The notes below the pieces were generated by a model. The model was not told the DNA's origin. It did no database searches and saw nothing but the letters and a program-made list of their open reading frames with translations. Both the position numbers and the translations under genes were made by a program. Shown here in pieces: positions 61,601 through 64,000 of a DNA stretch of 64,000 nucleotides. Positions within the stretch are counted from its first letter, which is position 1. The number at the start of each line of letters is the position of its first letter. Origin of the DNA: Melanocharis versteri (taxonomy: Eukaryota; Chordata; Aves; Passeriformes; Melanocharitidae); NCBI GenBank assembly GCA_013397845.1, contig VZTG01004593.1:636150-700149 (forward strand). The letters are read 5' to 3'.

Positions 61601-64000
61601 ACTTCTTTTTGTAAAGAATTTGATATATAAAGCAAAAATTAAGGCACATTTGAAGCAAAATGCATTTCATTATTTCCTGCTGCTATTTTTGTCCCAAGTC
61701 TAACATAAAAAAGTTTCTTGATTTTTGGATTAGATACTGCCTGTCAGGTCTGGTTTATTCCCAATCAATCTGGAATTTATTTGGTGCTAGACAGTGACAA
61801 TGAAGCCAAGAGACCCTTCCTAGAGTCACTAGCTCTGACTCTGCCAAATCTATGGGGATACCAACACGGGAATGACTTTCTTTCAATACTGGCGCAACTT
61901 TCATGGCAGCAAGGACTTGTGTGAGAATGCCAGATGTCTCTAACCAGAAGGCAGGCAGATTGTGATGGCTGTGGTCACAGATCACAACAACTCAATCCAA
62001 ATAATCCACAGCTGCAAGCATAGATGAATTCTCAGGGGATGGGAGAAAAGATGGGTTGTCACAATTCCAAATGTGCCCACAAACCCTAACAAAGGCCTCC
62101 TTTTACTTGTTTCGAGACTGCGATGATTGCTTCCACTGTGGAACAGGATTGCTTTTTAAGCAGAAAAACAGACAATGATACCTGGAGTAAAGGAGTCCAG
62201 GAAGGCTGGATGTGCTTTAAAGAAGGAAACCTTAGAAGCACAGGAGTAGGCCATCCCATGTGCTGAAAGGTGAGCTGGTGGGGAAGAAGATGATCCTGGA
62301 TGAACAGAGAGCTTTGAATGGAATTCAGGGAGAAAGGGAGAGTTTATCACCCCTGGAAAAAGGCATTGGCAGCTCAGAAGGACTACAAGGAGTTGTGAGG
62401 CCATGCGGGGAGAAAATCAGGAGGACCAAAGCCCACCTAAACTTAATCTGGCCATTGCTATAAAAGACAACCAAAGATTTTATAAACACACTAGCAAGAA
62501 AAGGAGGGCCAAAAACCTCCATCCTTTCTCGGAAAAACAGTGACAAAAGATGAGGAAAAGCCTGAGGTACTTGATGCCTTTGCTGCCTCCGTTGTTAATA
62601 ACAGGACCAGTTTTAATCAAGGTATCCAGCCTCTGGACCTGAGAGACAAGAGACAGGGAGCAGAACAAAGCCCACATAATCTGGAAGGGAATTGTCAGTG
62701 ACCTGCTATGCAACTTAGGCACATACATGTCACAACAACCCCATGCAACACTACAGGCTGGGAGAGGAGTAGCTGGAAAAACGTCCAGCAGAAAAGGACG
62801 TGGAAGCGCTGACTGACAGCAGCTGAACATGATCCAGCAGATTGCACAGGTGGTCAAGAAAGCCAATGGCATCCTGGCCTGTGTTCGAAATAGTGTGGCT
62901 AGCAGAACCAGGGCAGGCATTGCCCTGCAAAATTGGCATTGGTGAGGCCACACATCAAGTGCTGTGTCAAGCTCTTTTCACTACAGGAAAGGCACTGAGG
63001 TACTGAAGCATGTCCAGGGAAGGGCAATGAAACCGGTGAAGGGTCTGGAGCACAAGTTTTATGAGAAGCAGCTGATGAAGCTGGGGTTGCTTAGCCCAGA
63101 GAAAATGAGGTTCAGGGAGACCTTCATGCTCTCTACAACTACCTGAAAGCAGGTTGTAGTAAGGTGAGTGGCAATCTCTTCTCCCATGTAACAAGTAACA
63201 GGCCAAGAGTAAATGGCCTAAAATTATGCCAGGGGAGGTTTAGACTAGGTATTAGGAAAAAAATGTTTTCATGGCAAGGGCTGTAAAATATTGAAACAGA
63301 CTGCCCAGGAAAGTAGTGAAGTCACCATCCCTGGAAGTGTTCAAAAAAACTGTGGATATGGCTCTTCAGGACATAGTTTAATGGTGAACATGGTGGTGGT
63401 GCTAGGCTGATGGCTTGACTTGATGATTTTTAAGGTCTTTTTCATCTTTAACTATTTAACCTACAATTAAAGAGTTACATTTTTTTAAACTCAAATATAA
63501 AAATTAAACTAAATTTTAATTAATTTTAACTTAAGTTACATTTAATTTATGAAAAACCTACTGTCTTTAACCTAGGATTCTAAGATCTTCTACCTATTCT
63601 ACTGTTTCAGTCCCTACATCTATTCTGCAAAGTAATCTCCAGCTACCGAGAGTTCTTCATTTGCTGAAGCTATGCTAGCATTTACCTTTGGACGGAGTTA
63701 AGACAGCATTTGTACTGCTACTGGACAAATTATCTGCATGGCCAGCCTTTAGTGTGTGGTGACAGCCTAAATGGTGAGGAGTGCGTTCCTTCTAACAGAG
63801 TGGAAAGAAGAGGCATCAGAGATGAGAAAACTCTCTCAGATTTGGGCTGCTCTTGGCGTGAACAGAGTACCAGTGTTGGTACTCTGTGTGGTGCTGGTGA
63901 ATATGGCTAAATTCACCAGAACAAATCTCAAACATTAAAGTAGTAACCAAATTAACAGTTGGGCTTCTACCTTCCCCTCTCCTGCTTCCACCACCGCCCC
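58610..64000 (-). other. TENM3: Intron upstream of the first exon in the window (5' part outside)
   Basis: Intron sequence ending in the acceptor before base 58609. The transmembrane exon should come next upstream, but no segment here reads as a hydrophobic helix with splice borders, so it lies beyond base 64000. The stretch holds a long CR1 LINE copy (about 62240-63460). The remainder is AT-rich unique sequence in which I see no gene. Confidence 0.85.
62240..63460 (+). repeat. CR1 LINE, 5'-truncated, antisense to TENM3
   Basis: Degraded CR1 non-LTR retrotransposon fragment running 5' to 3' on the plus strand. It includes the CR1 'AAGAAAGCCAATGGCATCCTGG' region (near 62858, here with small changes), the 'GAGGCCACAC' block, the 'TGGGGTTGCTTAGCCCAGAG' block and a 3' end of the 'GATGATTTTTAAGGTC' type. 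Many indels and stops mean it has no coding capacity. It contains no intact reverse transcriptase. The 5' limit is approximate. Confidence 0.85.

Larger units (their letters stand above)
1..64000 (-). other. TENM3: Internal portion of the teneurin-3 gene (17 exons plus introns)
   Basis: Seventeen exons with GT/AG borders and matching phases read continuously on the minus strand, giving about 902 residues of a teneurin. The order is membrane-proximal domain, eight EGF repeats, Cys-rich linker, transthyretin-like domain, FN-plug and the start of the NHL propeller. Teneurins are type II membrane adhesion proteins of about 2,700 residues that bind each other and latrophilins across synapses. Paralogue choice rests on family knowledge: the microexon peptides AHYLDKIVK, DKIGYK and NKDFRHS, the membrane-proximal NWQLQQTENDTFENG and the C-rich QNQPYCRGLPDPQD fit TENM3. 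The nearest alternative is TENM2, which has a different EGF7-8 linker and an NKDFKHS-type insert as I recall it. Neither the first nor the last exon of the gene is in the window. Confidence 0.9.

Noticed and set aside
62480..62953. 157-codon minus-strand open frame
   Set aside because: It is antisense to a CR1 element, with no recognisable protein features.
58610..64000. Search for the transmembrane exon
   Set aside because: No minus-strand segment with splice borders encodes a hydrophobic helix ending before MHLFG. It must lie outside the window.
1..64000. CRISPR array, bacterial operon, tRNA or rRNA genes
   Set aside because: No regularly spaced identical repeats, no ribosome-binding-site-led gene strings and no tRNA-like cloverleaf boxes were seen. 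The locus is plainly vertebrate.
1..64000. Assignment to TENM2
   Set aside because: The propeller region alone would fit several teneurins. The membrane-proximal exons, the linker microexons and the C-rich segment agree with TENM3. A BLASTP of the joined exons against the four avian teneurins would settle it.

Overview
The window is vertebrate nuclear DNA, almost certainly from a bird. It is AT-rich with sparse coding, has GT/AG introns up to 13 kb, and carries several CR1 LINE copies with the typical avian 3' end. The species cannot be told from the sequence.

All supported coding sequence belongs to one gene on the minus strand. It is an internal slice of a teneurin, a large single-pass type II transmembrane cell-adhesion protein of neurons. 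Seventeen exons were placed by splice signals, reading phase and translation. They join without a break of frame into 2,707 nt (about 902 residues). The slice starts just outside the membrane helix and ends in the first part of the NHL beta-propeller. Residue choices in the membrane-proximal region, the EGF linkers and the microexons fit TENM3 better than TENM1, TENM2 or TENM4. The cytoplasmic and transmembrane exons lie beyond base 64000. The rest of the propeller, the YD-repeat shell and the C-terminal domains lie before base 1.

Reading the gene 5' to 3' (high to low coordinates): membrane-proximal exons at 58487-58609, 54554-54768 and 48063-48273; an EGF block of four exons encoding EGF1-EGF7 between 47528 and 42496; a 13.3 kb intron; two tiny exons of 27 and 18 bp at 29183-29209 and 27601-27618; the EGF8 exon at 26536-26682; Cys-rich, transthyretin-like and FN-plug exons from 18872 down to 9237; the first propeller exon at 5339-5588; and a 21-bp microexon at 4920-4940. 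The three microexons keep frame whether included or skipped. They match the two known teneurin alternative-splice sites, in the EGF7-EGF8 linker and in the propeller, which tune homophilic and latrophilin binding.

The rest is intron. It holds five CR1-type LINE copies in antisense orientation to the gene, one short sense CR1, an LTR-like avian repeat at about 7880-8832, low-complexity tracts, a CpG-dense exon (EGF6-7) and at least one candidate conserved noncoding stretch. No RNA gene, CRISPR array, promoter or second protein-coding gene could be supported. I found no undescribed biological system. The most informative signal is the set of three microexons.
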